Shown here piece after piece: positions 62,600 through 64,000 of a DNA stretch of 64,000 nt; within the stretch, counting starts at the first letter, position 1, and the number at the start of each line of letters is the position of its first letter. This stretch comes from Paracoccus sp041927875. GTDB lineage: Bacteria; Pseudomonadota; Alphaproteobacteria; Rhodobacterales; Rhodobacteraceae. A program made the position numbers and the translations under genes. The stretch is taken from assembly GCF_041927875.1 (NCBI RefSeq), contig NZ_JBHFHN010000001.1; one strand, 5' to 3'. A model generated the notes under the pieces. That model made no database searches. It was not told the origin of the DNA and saw only the letters and a list, made by a program, of their open reading frames with translations.

Positions 62600-62774
62600 A
62601 AAAGGCTCCTGTCGGCGGGAATACGCTGGGAATACCGGCCCAAGATTGGGTTTTGGGGGCAAGTGTCAAGCCATGGTCGGCAGGGGCTGGGCAGAGATTT
62701 TCCCGACAAAAACGCTTGACTTGCGATTTGGCGTAGTATTTTGGTCAGGTTAATCCCTGCCCAAAGGTGCCTAG

Positions 62775-64000
62775 ATGACCCGCATCCCCACTCTGATCGC
62801 CGTGCTGCTGGCTGCTAGCCCGGCGGCTGCCGCCCCACCCACCGCCGATGCGGTCGTGGGCCATTACGCCGATCTGGCGCAGGCGAAATATGGCGACAGC
62901 CTGACCGCGGCGACGGCCCTGCGGGGGGCGGTTCAGGCGCTGATCGACGCGCCGTCCGAGGCCACCCTGACCGCCGCGCGGCAGGCTTGGACCGCCGCGC
63001 GCGTGCCCTATCAGCAGACCGAAGCCTTCCGCTTTGGCAACGCCATCGTCGACGACTGGGAAGGCCGCGTGAACGCCTGGCCGCTGGATGAGGGGCTGAT
63101 CGATTACGTCGCCGAGGACACCCCCAGTGCCGAGGACAACGAACTGGCGCAGCTGAACATCATCGCCAATCCGCAGCTTCGCGTGGGCGCCGATGTGATC
63201 GACGCCAGCACCATCACCCCGGCGCTGATCCAGTCGCTGCATGAGGCCGGCGGCATCGAGGCCAATGTCGCCTCGGGCTATCACGCGATCGAGTTCCTGC
63301 TGTGGGGCCAGGATCTGAACGGCACCGGCCCCGGCGCGGGCAACCGCCCCTTCACCGATTATGTGCAGGGACCGGACTGCACCGGCGGCAATTGCGACCG
63401 CCGCGCCGCCTATCTGCTGGCCGCGACCGATCTTCTGGTGGCGGATCTGACCGAGATGACGGAAAACTGGGGCGGGGACGGGGCCGCGCGCAAGGCCGTG
63501 ACTGCCGATCCGCAGGCCGGGCTGAATGCGATGCTGACCGGCATGGGCAGCCTGTCCTACGGCGAACAGGCGGGTGAGCGGATGAAGCTGGGCCTGATGC
63601 TGAACGACCCCGAGGAAGAGCATGACTGCTTTTCCGACCAGACCCACCTGAGCCATTTCCATGACGGGTTGGGCATCCAGAATGTCTATCTGGGCCGCTA
63701 TACCCGGCTGGATGGCAGCCAGATGACCGGCCCCGCGCTGACCGATCTGGTCGCCGCCAAGGATCCGGCCGTCGATCAGGCGCTGCGCAGTGATCTGGAC
63801 ACGACCATGGCCGCGCTGACCGCGCTGCGCGACAAGGCCGAGGGCGGCATGGCCTATGACATGATGCTGGCGCCCGGCAATGCCGAGGGCGAGGCCGCGA
63901 TCATGACCGCCGTCGATGGCCTTGTGGCGCAGACGAAATCCATCGAACGCGCGGTCGCGGTGCTGGGGCTGAACCCGATCGCCTTTGAAGGCTCGGACAG
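62775..64000 (+). CDS. imelysin-family iron-regulated protein (partial, runs off the window)
   Basis: The first 408 codons are present; the stop lies beyond the window. A signal peptide (about 1-19, ASPAAA) precedes an imelysin (M75) domain with the family motif GxHxxE: Gly168, His170 and Glu173 in SGYHAIEFLLWGQDL. A CxxxxC pair lies in GPDCTGGNCDRR. Imelysin-like proteins are periplasmic, iron-responsive and thought to bind metal or haem. In related species the gene usually starts an iron-uptake cluster, which would lie to the right. Confidence 0.92.
   Translation, partial: MTRIPTLIAVLLAASPAAAAPPTADAVVGHYADLAQAKYGDSLTAATALRGAVQALIDAPSEATLTAARQAWTAARVPYQQTEAFRFGNAIVDDWEGRVNAWPLDEGLIDYVAEDTPSAEDNELAQLNIIANPQLRVGADVIDASTITPALIQSLHEAGGIEANVASGYHAIEFLLWGQDLNGTGPGAGNRPFTDYVQGPDCTGGNCDRRAAYLLAATDLLVADLTEMTENWGGDGAARKAVTADPQAGLNAMLTGMGSLSYGEQAGERMKLGLMLNDPEEEHDCFSDQTHLSHFHDGLGIQNVYLGRYTRLDGSQMTGPALTDLVAAKDPAVDQALRSDLDTTMAALTALRDKAEGGMAYDMMLAPGNAEGEAAIMTAVDGLVAQTKSIERAVAVLGLNPIAFEGSD

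Noticed and set aside
62701..62774. Possible iron-responsive operator before the imelysin gene
   Set aside because: The AT-rich stretch has a TTGACT but no convincing RirA, Irr or Fur-type inverted repeat, and no well-spaced -10 element.

Overview
The window is a stretch of core chromosome from a high-GC alphaproteobacterium of the Rhodobacterales/Paracoccaceae type. Evidence: codon third positions are almost all G or C; the family-restricted pair DUF6477/DUF6456 is present; DctBD, OlsB, BamE/YceD, LipA/Coq10-like and an RNase E with a large S1-domain insertion are all typical of this group. Genes are tightly packed. I see no insertion sequences, phage genes or CRISPR arrays, one tRNA gene and no rRNA. 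The last gene runs off the right edge.

Layout. 1-10 kb: a D,D-carboxypeptidase, tRNA-Ser(UGA), then a six-gene run with an AdeRS-like two-component system and a complete tripartite ABC exporter (FtsX-type permease, ATPase, HlyD-like adaptor, lipoprotein TolC-like channel). A GAF protein follows, then epmA and efp divergently. 10-19 kb: a purine-nucleoside-type BMP ABC importer on the minus strand, then dnaE and purQ. 19-27 kb: the kinase/regulator pair dctB-dctD and rne. 26.7-31 kb: yceD/bamE divergent, msrB, olsB and a solitary amylosucrase with a LacI-type palindrome at its start. 31-36 kb: an ABC-F ATPase, a methyltransferase/glycosyltransferase fusion and an AMACR-like CoA-transferase.

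36-41.4 kb is an envelope block: a YcbK-like protein divergent from a YcbB-like L,D-transpeptidase, which is followed in the same direction by an LpxD homologue, an acyl carrier protein and a ketosynthase. I regard the last three as the most interesting candidate system, possibly a dedicated supply line for an unusual (3-oxo?) acyl chain on lipid A. 41.4-47 kb: an IalB-family protein with a striking Gly-Met repeat domain, a structured gene-free stretch, a HerA-like ATPase, DUF6477/DUF6456 proteins and an aquaporin. 47-50 kb: lipA, a small membrane protein, a Coq10-like START protein, a TlpA-type thioredoxin with a membrane N-terminus, and a DUF302 protein. 50-58 kb: an XRE-cupin regulator divergent from a five-gene peptide/nickel-type ABC importer, then an Lrp regulator divergent from a class V aminotransferase. 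58-64 kb: an RND efflux pump with its adaptor, and an imelysin-family protein.

Themes: envelope maintenance (peptidoglycan, lipid A, ornithine lipid, Bam), export by two different tripartite pumps, and uptake of nucleosides and peptides. Several proteins depart from their families: a DctD lacking the sigma-54 contact loop, the repeat-bearing IalB, and the fusion enzyme.
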